Shown: positions 1-7,695 of the stretch, in pieces | How positions within the stretch are numbered: the first letter of the stretch is position 1 | Layout of the letters: the number at the start of each line of letters is the position of its first letter | Assembly (NCBI GenBank): GCA_937906285.1 | Contig: CALCWL010000189.1 | Location: 1-12,267, forward strand | DNA: 12,267 nucleotides | Source of the DNA: an uncultured Rhodanobacter sp. | Lineage (GTDB): Bacteria; Pseudomonadota; Gammaproteobacteria; Xanthomonadales; Rhodanobacteraceae | Direction of reading: 5' to 3' | Made by a program: the position numbers and the translations under genes | The notes under the pieces: model-generated | Databases searched by the model: none | Told to the model about the DNA's origin: nothing | What the model saw: the letters and a program-made list of their open reading frames with translations, nothing else

Positions 1-10
1 TTCTCTTTTG

Positions 11-46
11 GTTACTTTTCTCTTGGCCACGCAAGAGAAAAGTGAC
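11..46. repeat. Strong inverted repeat (hairpin) in the non-coding leader
   Basis: Two 12-base arms, ACTTTTCTCTTG (14-25) and CAAGAGAAAAGT (32-43), are exact reverse complements around the 6-base loop GCCACG. The stem extends to 11-46 with one G.T wobble. It lies within the first bases of the window, upstream of the tandem repeat and fliQ. There is no T-tract after it, so it is not a classical rho-independent terminator, although it could stabilise or end an upstream transcript. I believe similar stem-loops are dispersed in Xanthomonadales genomes, but that is recollection and cannot be tested here. Confidence 0.6.
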
Positions 47-60
47 TCGGTCGCCGAAGG

Positions 61-188
61 CGATCGACCGCTCTTCGCTCTGAAAGCAAAAGCATCGCGC
101 ACAGGGTGCGTTCCTACAGCGGCGGGTGATCGACCGCGCTCGGCTTTGAATGGAGCCAAGAGCATCGCGCGCGAGCGCGCTCCTACAG
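61..188. repeat. Degenerate tandem repeat, two copies, REP-like
   Basis: Two diverged copies follow each other with a period of about 66-70 bases. Shared blocks, in the same order in both copies, are GATCGACCG (62-70 and 128-136), AGCATCGCGC (91-100 and 161-170) and TCCTACAG (112-119 and 181-188). The second copy contains the near-palindrome GCGCGCGAGCGCGC at 167-180. The pattern 'GCGCGAGCGCGCTCCTACAG' resembles short palindromic elements scattered between genes in Xanthomonadales and Pseudomonas; that family link is from memory. No credible gene occupies 1-246: the open frame at 8-250 is simply an open reading of these repeats. Confidence 0.55.
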
Positions 189-246
189 GTACGACGCGAC
201 GGTTTGCTGCCGCTGCTGCGGCGAACGCCGCCACAGGACCCCGCCC

Positions 247-516
247 ATGACCCCCGAATCCATCATGGAACTCGGCCAGCACGCGCTCTACGTGGCGATG
301 CTGGTGGCCGCGCCGCTGCTGCTCACCGCACTGGCGGTGGGTCTGCTGATCGGCGTGATCCAGGCGGCGACGCAGATCAACGAGATGACGCTCAGCTTCA
401 TCCCCAAACTGATCGCGATGGCGGTGGTGGCGCTGGTGGCGGGGCCGTGGATGCTGCGCCTGCTGGTGCAGTTCACCACGCAGTTGATCGAGAGCCTGCC
501 GGGCGCGATCAGATGA
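247..516 (+). CDS. fliQ: FliQ, flagellar type III export gate membrane protein
   Basis: Encodes an 89-residue protein, the usual length for FliQ. Two hydrophobic segments (about residues 14-38 and 52-72) flank the short polar loop QAATQINEMTLSFIPK, the most conserved part of the family. FliQ joins FliP and FliR in the helical core of the export gate in the centre of the basal-body MS ring, through which rod, hook and filament subunits pass. The ATG at 247 is preceded by AGGA at 235-238, 8 bases away. The stop codon overlaps the fliR start as ATGA. fliP would normally lie immediately upstream, but the 246 bases before fliQ are repeat sequence, so fliP is either further upstream or has been separated. 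The product call is secure. Confidence 0.95.
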   Translation: MTPESIMELGQHALYVAMLVAAPLLLTALAVGLLIGVIQAATQINEMTLSFIPKLIAMAVVALVAGPWMLRLLVQFTTQLIESLPGAIR

Positions 517-1280
517 CTGCGCTGGATCTGGCGCAACTGCCGGCTTGGCTGGGCAGTCTGTTCTGGGCGCTGGGGCGGGTCAGCGGCCTGTGCCTGGTGG
601 CGCCGGTGTTCAGCTCCACGGTGATCCCGGCGCGCATCCGCGTGGGCGTGGTAGTGGTGCTCTCGCTGGTGCTGGCACCGCTGGCGCCGACCACGATCGA
701 TCCATTGAGCGGCGCGGGCGTGGCCACGCTGGCGGGGCAGGTGGTGATCGGGGCGATGGTGGGTTTCGTGCTGAAGCTGGTGTTCGAAGCGGTGTCCTTC
801 GGCGGCGAGCTGGTGGCTCAGAGCATGAGCCTGGGCTTTGCCCAGGTGGTCAGCCCGGGAGCCGGCCAGTCCACCGTGCTGAGCCAGTTCTACCTGCTGC
901 TGGTGACCTTGCTGTTCCTGGTGATGGACGGCCATCTGCAGCTGATCGCGCTGCTGGCCGACAGTTTCCATGCCCTGCCGCCGGGCACGCCGGCGGTCAG
1001 CGCCAATGCGCTGCACGCGGTGGTGGCGTTCGGCACCGAGCTGTTTTCCGGTGCGGTGCGGGTGGCCCTGCCGGCGATGACCTCGCTGCTGGTGGTCAAC
1101 ATCGGCTTTGCCGCGATCAGCCGCGCGGCGCCATCGATGAACCTGTTCGCGGTGGGTTTTCCGATCACCGTGTCGCTGGGCTTCATCGCGCTGTGGCTGT
1201 CGCTGCGCAGCCTGCCGGGTGCGTTCGAGGCGTTGCAGGGCAGCGCCTGGTCGCTGATGCGCGAATTGATGGGGAGCTGA
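513..1280 (+). CDS. fliR: FliR, flagellar type III export gate membrane protein
   Basis: Encodes 255 residues beginning MTALDLAQLPAWLGSLFW, matching typical FliR length. It is hydrophobic throughout, with about six membrane-spanning stretches, and carries the family-typical GELVAQSMSLGFAQVVSP region near residues 95-112 and the MNLFAVGFPI segment near the C terminus. FliR caps the FliP/FliQ export-gate assembly and contacts FlhB. The start at 513 overlaps the fliQ stop (ATGA), implying coupled translation. The open frame extends back to 150, but that extra N-terminal part reads through the leader and fliQ in another frame and has no FliR character. Only 4 bases separate fliR from flhB. Confidence 0.95.
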   Translation: MTALDLAQLPAWLGSLFWALGRVSGLCLVAPVFSSTVIPARIRVGVVVVLSLVLAPLAPTTIDPLSGAGVATLAGQVVIGAMVGFVLKLVFEAVSFGGELVAQSMSLGFAQVVSPGAGQSTVLSQFYLLLVTLLFLVMDGHLQLIALLADSFHALPPGTPAVSANALHAVVAFGTELFSGAVRVALPAMTSLLVVNIGFAAISRAAPSMNLFAVGFPITVSLGFIALWLSLRSLPGAFEALQGSAWSLMRELMGS

Positions 1281-1284
1281 CGCG

Positions 1285-2424
1285 ATGTCCGACGACAGCG
1301 ACCAGGAAAAAACCGAACAACCGACAGAGAAGAAACTTCGCGAATCGCGCGAGAAGGGCGAGGTCCCGCGATCGCGCGATCTGTCCGGCGCGCTGGTGGT
1401 GCTGGCCGGCGTGGCGGCGTTGCTGGGTAGCGGGCAGAGCGGTCTGGAACATGCGCGGCGCATCTTTGCGCTGGGCCTGGGCTATTCGCGCGAGGCGCTG
1501 TTCACCGATGCGCTGGCCGGGAGCGCCCTGCATGCAGCGATGCACGAGGCGCTGCTGCTGTTCGCGCCGGTAGCCATCGCCACCTTGCTGGCCGCGCTGG
1601 CCGGGCCGCTGCTGCTGGGCGGCCTCAACTTCAGCACCGAGGCGCTGCAGCCGAAGTTCGAGCGGCTCGATCCGATCAAGGGGCTGGGCAAGATCTTCGC
1701 GCTGCGCGGCCTGGTGGAGCTGGGCAAGGCGCTGCTCAAGCTGGCGTTCATCGGCGGCGTGCTGGCGCTGGTGCTGCAGCAGTGGCAGGGCGAGTTGCAG
1801 GCCACCGGGCGCGGCTCGGTGACGGCGGGCATTGCGCAGTCGATCGGGTTGCTGGGGCGCTCGGCGTTGTGGTTTGGCGCGGTGCTGGCGCTGATCGGCG
1901 CGATCGATGCCCTCTACCAGAAGTTCGACCACGCCAAGAACCTGCGCATGACCAAGCAGGAGATCAAGGACGAGATGAAGGAGAGCGAGGGCAACCCCGA
2001 GATGAAGGGGCGCATCCGCCAGGTGCAGCAGGCGCAGGCGCGCCGCCGCATGATGGAGGAACTGCCCCGCGCGGACGTGCTGGTGGTCAACCCCACCCAC
2101 TTCGCGGTGGCGCTGCGCTACGACGACGGCCGCATGGGCGCGCCGCGGGTGGTCGCCAAGGGCGTCGACGTGCTGGCCGCACAGATCCGCCTGGTGGCGG
2201 CCGGCCACCGCATCCCGGTGGTGGAGGCGCCGCCGTTGGCACGCGCCTTGTATGCAACGACTGAACTGGGCCGCGAAATCCCCGCGTCGCTGTTTGTCGC
2301 GGTGGCCCAGGTGCTCGCCTGGGTCTACCAGCTCAAGCAAGCCGCGGCGCAGGGCGAGAGCCCGCCGGCCGCACCCAACCCCGAGGTCGACCCTGACCTG
2401 ATGGGCCCCTACCGCGATGCGTGA
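1285..2424 (+). CDS. flhB: FlhB, export gate protein and substrate-specificity switch
   Basis: Encodes 379 residues. The charged N terminus (EKTEQPTEKKLRESREKG) is the hallmark of FlhB. Four hydrophobic segments follow at about 33-50, 91-115, 142-166 and 186-212, then a cytoplasmic domain. That domain contains the autocleavage motif NPTH at residues 269-272 (codons 2089-2100), the same numbering as in Salmonella FlhB; cleavage between N and P switches export from rod/hook to filament proteins. The linker KNLRMTKQEIKDEMKESEG before the cleavage site is also typical. A GGGGAG sequence at 1271-1276 lies 8 bases before the ATG. The tail after the EscU/FlhB domain is short and rich in proline and alanine. 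No defects are seen. Confidence 0.97.
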   Translation: MSDDSDQEKTEQPTEKKLRESREKGEVPRSRDLSGALVVLAGVAALLGSGQSGLEHARRIFALGLGYSREALFTDALAGSALHAAMHEALLLFAPVAIATLLAALAGPLLLGGLNFSTEALQPKFERLDPIKGLGKIFALRGLVELGKALLKLAFIGGVLALVLQQWQGELQATGRGSVTAGIAQSIGLLGRSALWFGAVLALIGAIDALYQKFDHAKNLRMTKQEIKDEMKESEGNPEMKGRIRQVQQAQARRRMMEELPRADVLVVNPTHFAVALRYDDGRMGAPRVVAKGVDVLAAQIRLVAAGHRIPVVEAPPLARALYATTELGREIPASLFVAVAQVLAWVYQLKQAAAQGESPPAAPNPEVDPDLMGPYRDA

Positions 2425-2436
2425 CGAGTCAAAACG

Positions 2437-4530
2437 ATGACGGGTGCAGACGTACTGGGCAATTTCAGACACCTCGCGCGACGGGGCGTTGGCGCCCCGG
2501 TGATGATGCTGGCGATGCTCGGCATGCTGATGCTGCCGATGCCGCCGTTTCTGCTGGACATCCTGTTCAGCTTCAACATCGCCTTGTCGCTGGTGATCCT
2601 GCTGGCGGTGGTCTACGTGATGCGGCCGCTGGAATTCGCCGCGTTCCCCACCGTGGTGCTGATGGCCACGCTGCTGCGCCTGGCGCTCAACATTGCCTCC
2701 ACCCGCGTGGTGCTGCTGCACGGCCACGACGGCCCCGGCGCCGCCGGCAAGGTGATCGAGGCATTCGGCGAATTCGTCATCGGCGGCAACTTCGCGGTGG
2801 GCCTGGTGGTGTTCGCGATCATCGTGGTGATCAACTTCGTGGTGATCACCAAGGGCGCCACCCGCGTGTCCGAGGTGACCGCGCGGTTCACCCTGGATGC
2901 GATGCCCGGCAAGCAGATGGCGATCGATGCCGATCTCAACGCCGGCCTGCTGACCCAGGAGCAGGCGCGCGAGCGCCGCCAGGAAGTGCGCGAGGAAGCG
3001 GACTTCTACGGCTCGATGGACGGTGCCTCCAAGTTCGTGCGCGGCGACGCCACCGCCGGCATCCTGATCCTGTTCATCAACATCGTCGGCGGCTTCTTTG
3101 TCGGCGTGATGCAGCATGGCCTGTCCGCCGGCGAGGCGGCCCGGACCTACACCCTGCTCACCATCGGCGATGGCCTGGTGGCGCAGGTGCCGGCGCTGCT
3201 GCTGTCGGTGGCCGCGGCGGTGATCGTCACGCGCGTGTCCAAGTCGCAGGACATGGGCAAGCAGGTGATCGGCCAGGTATTCGGCCAGCCGCGCGCGCTG
3301 GCGGTGGCCGCCGTGGTGCTGGGCGTGATGGGCGTGATCCCCGGCATGCCGAACGTGGCCTTCCTGCTGCTGGGCGGCATCTGCGGCGGCATGGCGTGGC
3401 TGCTGTTCAAGCGCGAGCGCGAGACGCGCGAGCGGCTGGCCGAGTCGGTGGCCGAGGCGCCGGCGGCTGCCGCGCCGACCGAGCGGCTGGAGCTGGGCTG
3501 GGAAGACGTGGCCAGCGTCGATCCGCTGGGCCTGGAAGTGGGCTACCGGCTGATCCCGCTGGTCGACACCCACCAGGGCGGCGAGCTGATGGGGCGGATC
3601 AAGTCGGTGCGGCGCAAGTTGTCGCAGGAGCTGGGTTTCCTGGTGCCGGCGGTGCACATCCGCGACAACCTGGACCTTGGCCCCAATGCCTATCGGATCA
3701 CCCTGATGGGCGTGCCGATGGGCGAGGCCGAGGTGCACAACGACCGCCTGATGGCGATCAATCCCGGCCAGGTGCACGGCACCTTGCAGGGCATCGCCAC
3801 GCAGGACCCGGCGTTCGGGCTGGAGGCGGTGTGGATCGAGAGCGGCCAGCGCGAGCTGGCGCAGAGCTACGGCTACACCGTGGTCGATCCGGCCACGGTG
3901 ATCGCCACGCACCTGTCGCACATCCTGGGCGGCCACGCGCACGAACTGCTCAGCCACCAGGACGTGCAGCAGCTGCTGGACCGCCTCGCCGCCACCGCGC
4001 CGAAGCTGGTCGAAGACCTGGTGCCCAAGCGGCTGTCGCTGGGCGTGGTGGTCAAGGTGCTGCAGAACCTGCTGGCCGAGCGGGTGCCGATCCGCAACAT
4101 GCGCAGCATCGTCGAATCCTTGGCGGAGCACGCGGGGCAGAGTCAGGATCCCGGCGTTCTGACCGCCGCCGTGCGCGTCGCGCTGGGCCGCCAGATCGTG
4201 CAGGAGATCACCGGGCTGGGCACCGAAGTGCCGGTGATCACGCTGGCGCCGGAGCTCGAACAGATCCTGCTCGGCTCGCTTTCCGGTGGCGGCGGCGTGG
4301 CCGGCGCCGCGGTGGAACCGGGCCTGGCCGACCGCCTGCAGCAGAGCGTGGCCGACGCCGCGCGCCGCCAGGAGATGACCGGCGAACCCGCCGTATTGCT
4401 GGTCGCGCCGCCCCTGCGACCCTGGCTCGCGCGCTTCACCCGCCATGTGGCACAAAACCTGCACGTACTGGCCTACAACGAGGTGCCCGACAACCGTCGG
4501 GTGCGTTTGGTACAGGCGTTGGGGCGATGA
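2437..4530 (+). CDS. flhA: FlhA, flagellar export gate/energy transducer
   Basis: Encodes 697 residues, normal for FlhA (about 690-700). The N-terminal half has about eight membrane segments. It holds the FHIPEP-family signature around residues 142-170 (RVSEVTARFTLDAMPGKQ followed by MAIDADLNAG). Charged residues corresponding to Salmonella R94, K203 and D208 are visible as R90, K199 and D204 in LNIASTR and ASKFVRGD. The C-terminal half is the cytoplasmic nonameric ring domain that docks FliI/FliJ and export chaperones. FlhA couples the proton motive force to export. The gene starts 12 bases after flhB with only a weak Shine-Dalgarno match, so coupling to flhB translation is possible. It is followed by a repeat element rather than directly by flhF. 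Confidence 0.97.
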   Translation: MTGADVLGNFRHLARRGVGAPVMMLAMLGMLMLPMPPFLLDILFSFNIALSLVILLAVVYVMRPLEFAAFPTVVLMATLLRLALNIASTRVVLLHGHDGPGAAGKVIEAFGEFVIGGNFAVGLVVFAIIVVINFVVITKGATRVSEVTARFTLDAMPGKQMAIDADLNAGLLTQEQARERRQEVREEADFYGSMDGASKFVRGDATAGILILFINIVGGFFVGVMQHGLSAGEAARTYTLLTIGDGLVAQVPALLLSVAAAVIVTRVSKSQDMGKQVIGQVFGQPRALAVAAVVLGVMGVIPGMPNVAFLLLGGICGGMAWLLFKRERETRERLAESVAEAPAAAAPTERLELGWEDVASVDPLGLEVGYRLIPLVDTHQGGELMGRIKSVRRKLSQELGFLVPAVHIRDNLDLGPNAYRITLMGVPMGEAEVHNDRLMAINPGQVHGTLQGIATQDPAFGLEAVWIESGQRELAQSYGYTVVDPATVIATHLSHILGGHAHELLSHQDVQQLLDRLAATAPKLVEDLVPKRLSLGVVVKVLQNLLAERVPIRNMRSIVESLAEHAGQSQDPGVLTAAVRVALGRQIVQEITGLGTEVPVITLAPELEQILLGSLSGGGGVAGAAVEPGLADRLQQSVADAARRQEMTGEPAVLLVAPPLRPWLARFTRHVAQNLHVLAYNEVPDNRRVRLVQALGR

Positions 4531-4535
4531 GAAGC

Positions 4536-4639
4536 CGGGAATCGGGAATAGGGAATAGGGCATCGGAACAGCCGGATTCGCGGCAACCCTGCAGTGCCCT
4601 TGCCTTTACCGATTCCCGATTCCCCGTTCCCGATTCCCG
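4536..4639. repeat. Inverted-repeat element between flhA and flhF
   Basis: The left arm at 4536-4560 consists of heptad-like units (CGGGAATCGGGAATAGGG...). The right arm at 4609-4639 is its reverse complement (GATTCCCGATTCCCCG...), with 22 of 25 positions matching. A 48-base centre separates the arms. The element fills nearly the whole flhA-flhF gap and is followed by GCGAGCGAAGCGAGC (4639-4653), directly before the flhF start codon. Similar GGGAATCGGGAAT inverted repeats are, to my knowledge, widely scattered between genes in Xanthomonadaceae and relatives. In RNA the arms could form a long stem that influences flhA mRNA stability or flhF expression. I see no -24/-12 sigma-54 promoter (GG-N10-GC) and no T-tract terminator within it. 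Confidence 0.75.
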
Positions 4640-4657
4640 CGAGCGAAGCGAGCACCC

Positions 4658-5968
4658 ATGAAAATCAAACGTTACGTGGCCCCCGACATGCGTCAGGCGA
4701 TGCGCGAGGTGCGCGAGGAGCAGGGGGACGAGGCGGTGATCCTGTCGACGCGGCGCATTGCCGAGGGCATCGAGATCATCGCGGCGCTGGATTACGACGA
4801 GGCGCTGATGCGCGAAGCGTCGCGCCAGGGCGCCGCGCGTGCGCCGGCCGAGCCGCCACCACCGCCGTTGCCGAACATCACCCCGACGACCGCGGCACCG
4901 GCGCCGCGCGCGCCGGTGGCGGAGACGCCCGCGCCTCCTGCCGCGGTGGCACCGCCGGCGCCGCGTCGTCCACGCGTCGAGCCGGCGCCTGCCGCGCCGG
5001 TCGCCGAGCGTGTAGTGGCCGCGCCGCTGATGGAACGCGCCGCGCAGGACACGGCGCGCCTGCGCAACGAGCTGGGCAGCATGCGCGAGATGCTGGAAGT
5101 GCAGCTGTCCAGCCTGGCCTGGAACGACCTGGAGCGGCGCCAGCCGCTGCGCGCGCGCGTGCTGCGCGAGATGACCCGCATCGGCATCGAGGCCGACGTG
5201 GCGCGTTCGCTGGTCGACGACTTGCCCGAACAGATCAATGCCGAGCAGGCGCGCTACCTGCCGCTGGGCATGCTCAGCCGCCGTCTGGCGGTGAGCGGCC
5301 GCGCGCTGGCTGACGATGCGCCGATGGTCACCGCCCTGGTCGGTCCCACCGGCGTGGGCAAGACCACCACCATCGCCAAGCTGGCCGCCCGCGCGGTGAT
5401 GCGCCACGGCGCCGATCAGGTCGCCCTGGTCAGCACCGACCACTACCGCATCGGCGCGGCCGCGCAGCTGGAACACTACGGCCGCCTGCTCGGCGTGCGC
5501 GTGTACCCGGCCTACGACGGCGACAGCCTGCGCAAGGTGCTGGAGCTGCTGCGCGATCGCCACACCGTGCTGATCGACACCGCCGGCGTGGCCAGCCACG
5601 ACCCGCGGCTCAACCAGCAACTGGACACCCTGGCGCAGGCCAACGAGCTGCGCGCGACCCTGGTGCTGGCTGCGAACACGCATGCGCAGTCGCTCGACGA
5701 CGCGGTGCGCGCCTACCTGCCGCTGCAACCGCAGGCCTGCATCCTGACCAAGCTCGACGAGGCGCCGAACCTGGGCGGTGCGCTGTCGGTGCTGATCCGG
5801 CGCCGGCTCGCGCTGGACTACACCACCGATGGCCAGCGCGTGCCGGAGGACATCAGCGTGGCCGACGCGCGCGTGCTGGTGTGCCGCGCGGCGCAATCGA
5901 TCAAGACCGGCGTTCCCGACGACAGCCTGATGGCCGACCGGTTCGGACTGGCGGTAGCCGGCGCATGA
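4658..5968 (+). CDS. flhF: FlhF, SRP-type GTPase for polar flagellum placement
   Basis: Encodes 436 residues. The N terminus (MKIKRYVAPDMRQAMREVRE) is typical of FlhF. A long alanine/proline-rich linker (about residues 58-125) leads to the N domain and then the SRP-type GTPase G domain. G-domain motifs are GPTGVGKTT at 229-237 (G1), DTAG at 307-310 (G3) and TKLDE at 364-368 (G4). FlhF marks the cell pole where the first flagellar ring components assemble and is regulated by FlhG. The ATG at 4658 lies 18 bases after the inverted-repeat element; AAGCGAG at 4646-4652 is the only ribosome-binding candidate and comes from the repeat's tail. The gene overlaps or abuts flhG. Its presence suggests a polar rather than peritrichous flagellum. 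Confidence 0.96.
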   Translation: MKIKRYVAPDMRQAMREVREEQGDEAVILSTRRIAEGIEIIAALDYDEALMREASRQGAARAPAEPPPPPLPNITPTTAAPAPRAPVAETPAPPAAVAPPAPRRPRVEPAPAAPVAERVVAAPLMERAAQDTARLRNELGSMREMLEVQLSSLAWNDLERRQPLRARVLREMTRIGIEADVARSLVDDLPEQINAEQARYLPLGMLSRRLAVSGRALADDAPMVTALVGPTGVGKTTTIAKLAARAVMRHGADQVALVSTDHYRIGAAAQLEHYGRLLGVRVYPAYDGDSLRKVLELLRDRHTVLIDTAGVASHDPRLNQQLDTLAQANELRATLVLAANTHAQSLDDAVRAYLPLQPQACILTKLDEAPNLGGALSVLIRRRLALDYTTDGQRVPEDISVADARVLVCRAAQSIKTGVPDDSLMADRFGLAVAGA

Positions 5969-5970
5969 GC

Positions 5971-5974
5971 GGAG
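5971..5974 (+). promoter_or_regulatory. Ribosome binding site deciding the flhG start
   Basis: GGAG lies 8 bases before ATG 5983. The alternative ATG 5965 has only a weak GGCGGT-like sequence upstream but overlaps the flhF stop, so coupled initiation there cannot be excluded. Confidence 0.5.
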
Positions 5975-5982
5975 CAACTGCA

Positions 5983-6924
5983 ATGGACCAGGCCTTCGGG
6001 CTGCAACAGACCCTGGGCATGGCTGCCAGCCCGGCGACCCCGCCGGCCGCGCTGCCGCCGGGTCACCAGGCCAGCAACCTGTCCGGCAATGGCGCGCCGA
6101 CGCGTCCGCCGTGCCGCACGATCGCGGTGGCCGGCGGCAAGGGCGGCGTGGGCAAGAGCACGGTCGCGGTGAACTTGGCGATGGCGCTCTCCATCGCCGG
6201 CCGCGAGGTGATGCTGCTGGACGCCGACATGGGCCTGGCCAACGTCGACGTGATGCTGGGGCTCACCCCCTCGCGCCACATCGGCCACCTGCTCGACGGC
6301 GAGTGCACGCTGGAGGAATTGCTGCTGCCCGCCGCACGCGGGCTGCAGGTGGTGCCGGCAGGCTCCGGTGCGCGCCGGCTGGCCCAGCTCGACAACGGCC
6401 AGCACGCGGCGATCATCCGCGCGTTCGACGAACTGGCGCGCCCGCCCGAATTCCTGCTGGTGGATACCGCCGCCGGCCTGTCCGACAACGTGACCATGTT
6501 CGCGGCGGCTGCCGCGGACGTGATCCTGGTGGTGTGCGACGAGCCCGCCTCGCTGACCGACGCCTACGGCCTGACCAAGGTGCTCAGCCGCGATTTCGGC
6601 GTGCGGCGCATCCGCATGGTGGCCAACATGGTGCGCAACGAGGGCGACGCGCGGGCCCTGCACCAGAAGCTGGCGCGGGTCAGCGACCGCTTCCTGGACG
6701 TGGTGATCGATTTCAGTGGATGGGTGCCGCACGACGAGCGTCTGCGCCAGGCCATCCGCAGGCAGTGCGCCGTCGTCGACGTGTGGCCGTCGAGCCATTC
6801 GGCGCTGGCATTCAAGAAATTGGCGGAACTGGTCGATAAGTGGGCGGAGACGGACCGCGCAGTGTTCGACCGGATTGCCTTCTTTGGCGGCCGGAACGCA
6901 ACGGCTGATGGGGTGCCGAGATGA
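5983..6924 (+). CDS. flhG: FlhG (FleN), MinD-like ATPase controlling flagellar number
   Basis: Encodes 313 residues from ATG 5983. The deviant Walker A motif KGGVGKS is at residues 53-59, followed by LLDADMGLANVDVMLGL and LLVDTAAGLSDNV, typical of MinD/ParA-type FlhG. The N terminus MDQAFGLQQTL matches the DQAxxLR-type helix by which FlhG stimulates the FlhF GTPase. FlhG limits flagella to one per pole and, in Pseudomonas, also restrains the master regulator FleQ. An alternative in-frame ATG at 5965 overlaps the flhF stop (ATGA) and would add six residues (MSGATA). I prefer 5983 because GGAG at 5971-5974 lies 8 bases before it and the conserved motif starts there. The stop overlaps fliA. Confidence 0.94.
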   Translation: MDQAFGLQQTLGMAASPATPPAALPPGHQASNLSGNGAPTRPPCRTIAVAGGKGGVGKSTVAVNLAMALSIAGREVMLLDADMGLANVDVMLGLTPSRHIGHLLDGECTLEELLLPAARGLQVVPAGSGARRLAQLDNGQHAAIIRAFDELARPPEFLLVDTAAGLSDNVTMFAAAAADVILVVCDEPASLTDAYGLTKVLSRDFGVRRIRMVANMVRNEGDARALHQKLARVSDRFLDVVIDFSGWVPHDERLRQAIRRQCAVVDVWPSSHSALAFKKLAELVDKWAETDRAVFDRIAFFGGRNATADGVPR

Positions 6925-7649
6925 GTGTGGCTTCGGAGTATCTGCAGGTTTCCCGCGAAAGTGCCGACGAGCTGGTACGCCGGCATGCACCGCTGGTGCG
7001 GCGGATCGCCTATCACCTGATGGGGCGGTTGCCGGCCAGCGTGGACGTGGGCGACCTGATCCAGTCGGGAATGATCGGTTTGCTGGAAGCGTCGCGCAAT
7101 TTCGCCCAGAACCGCGGGGCGAGCTTCGAAACGTATGCGGGTATCCGCATCCGTGGCGCGATGCTGGACGAGTTGCGACGCACCGACTGGGCGCCGCGCT
7201 CGGTCCATCGCAAGACCCGCGAGGTGGCGGAGGTGATCCGCCAGATCGAGGTCGAGACGGGCGCGGAAGCGGACGAGAAGGAGGTGATGCGGCGCCTGGG
7301 CATCAGCGCCGAGGAATACCACCAGGTGCTGGCCGATGCCGCCTGCGTGCGGCTGCTCAGCCTCACCGGGTCGGACGACGGCGACGAAGGCGGCGTGATG
7401 GACGTGGCCGACGAGGGCAGCCTCGGGCCATCGGAGAACATCGAGCGCGAGGGCATGCGCGAGGATCTGGCCGAGGCGATCGGCGGCCTGCCCGAACGCG
7501 AGCAGCTGGTGATGTCGCTGTACTACGAACAGGAGTTGAACCTGAAGGAGATCGGCGCGGTGCTCGGCGTGAGCGAGTCGCGTGTCTGCCAGATCCACGG
7601 GCAGGCGGTGCTCCGGCTGCGTGCACGACTTTCCGGCTGGCGCGGCTGA
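6921..7649 (+). CDS. fliA: FliA, flagellar sigma factor (sigma-28)
   Basis: Encodes 242 residues, typical for FliA. Region 2 spans about residues 19-90, with the -10 recognition and core-binding stretch SVDVGDLIQSGMIGLLEA and FETYAGIRIRGAMLDELR. Region 3 follows. Region 4 near residues 190-240 holds a helix-turn-helix, NLKEIGAVLGVSESRVCQIH. FliA directs RNA polymerase to late flagellar and chemotaxis promoters and is held inactive by FlgM until the hook is finished. The start overlaps the flhG stop (ATGA). The acidic stretch between regions 3 and 4 (SDDGDEGGVMDVADEGS) looks ordinary for the family. No FliA-type promoter was recognised in the fliA-cheY gap. Confidence 0.97.
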   Translation: MSVASEYLQVSRESADELVRRHAPLVRRIAYHLMGRLPASVDVGDLIQSGMIGLLEASRNFAQNRGASFETYAGIRIRGAMLDELRRTDWAPRSVHRKTREVAEVIRQIEVETGAEADEKEVMRRLGISAEEYHQVLADAACVRLLSLTGSDDGDEGGVMDVADEGSLGPSENIEREGMREDLAEAIGGLPEREQLVMSLYYEQELNLKEIGAVLGVSESRVCQIHGQAVLRLRARLSGWRG

Positions 7650-7674
7650 CCACGCCTGACGGACCAAAACCAAG

Positions 7675-7691
7675 GGGCCGCCTGACGGCCC
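7675..7691 (+). other. Small hairpin before the cheY ribosome binding site
   Basis: GGGCCG (7675-7680) and CGGCCC (7686-7691) form a perfect 6-base stem with the 5-base loop CCTGA. It ends 4 bases before the GGAGAG ribosome binding site of cheY. There is no T-tract, so it is unlikely to be an intrinsic terminator; it may affect translation or processing between fliA and cheY. The sequence GCCTGACGG also occurs twice in this gap (7654-7662 and 7680-7688). Confidence 0.4.
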
Positions 7692-7695
7692 ATGT

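Noticed and set aside
11..46. Rho-independent terminator of an upstream gene
   Set aside because: The stem is strong but AT-rich and is not followed by a T-run, so it is listed as a repeat instead.
8..250. 80-residue open frame in the leader
   Set aside because: It reads straight through the hairpin and both repeat units, with no ribosome binding site or family resemblance.
150..512. N-terminal extension of fliR
   Set aside because: The extension is out of frame with fliQ and overlaps it fully. FliR family length and the ATGA overlap support the start at 513.
1183..4563. 1126-residue open frame on the minus strand opposite flhB/flhA
   Set aside because: It is a low-complexity His/Gln/Arg-rich shadow produced by high GC at third positions of the real plus-strand genes. 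It has no recognisable domain, and flhB and flhA are certain.
4561..4657. Sigma-54 or sigma-28 promoter for flhF
   Set aside because: No GG-N10-GC arrangement and no TAAA...GCCGATAA-like sequence was found in the gap.
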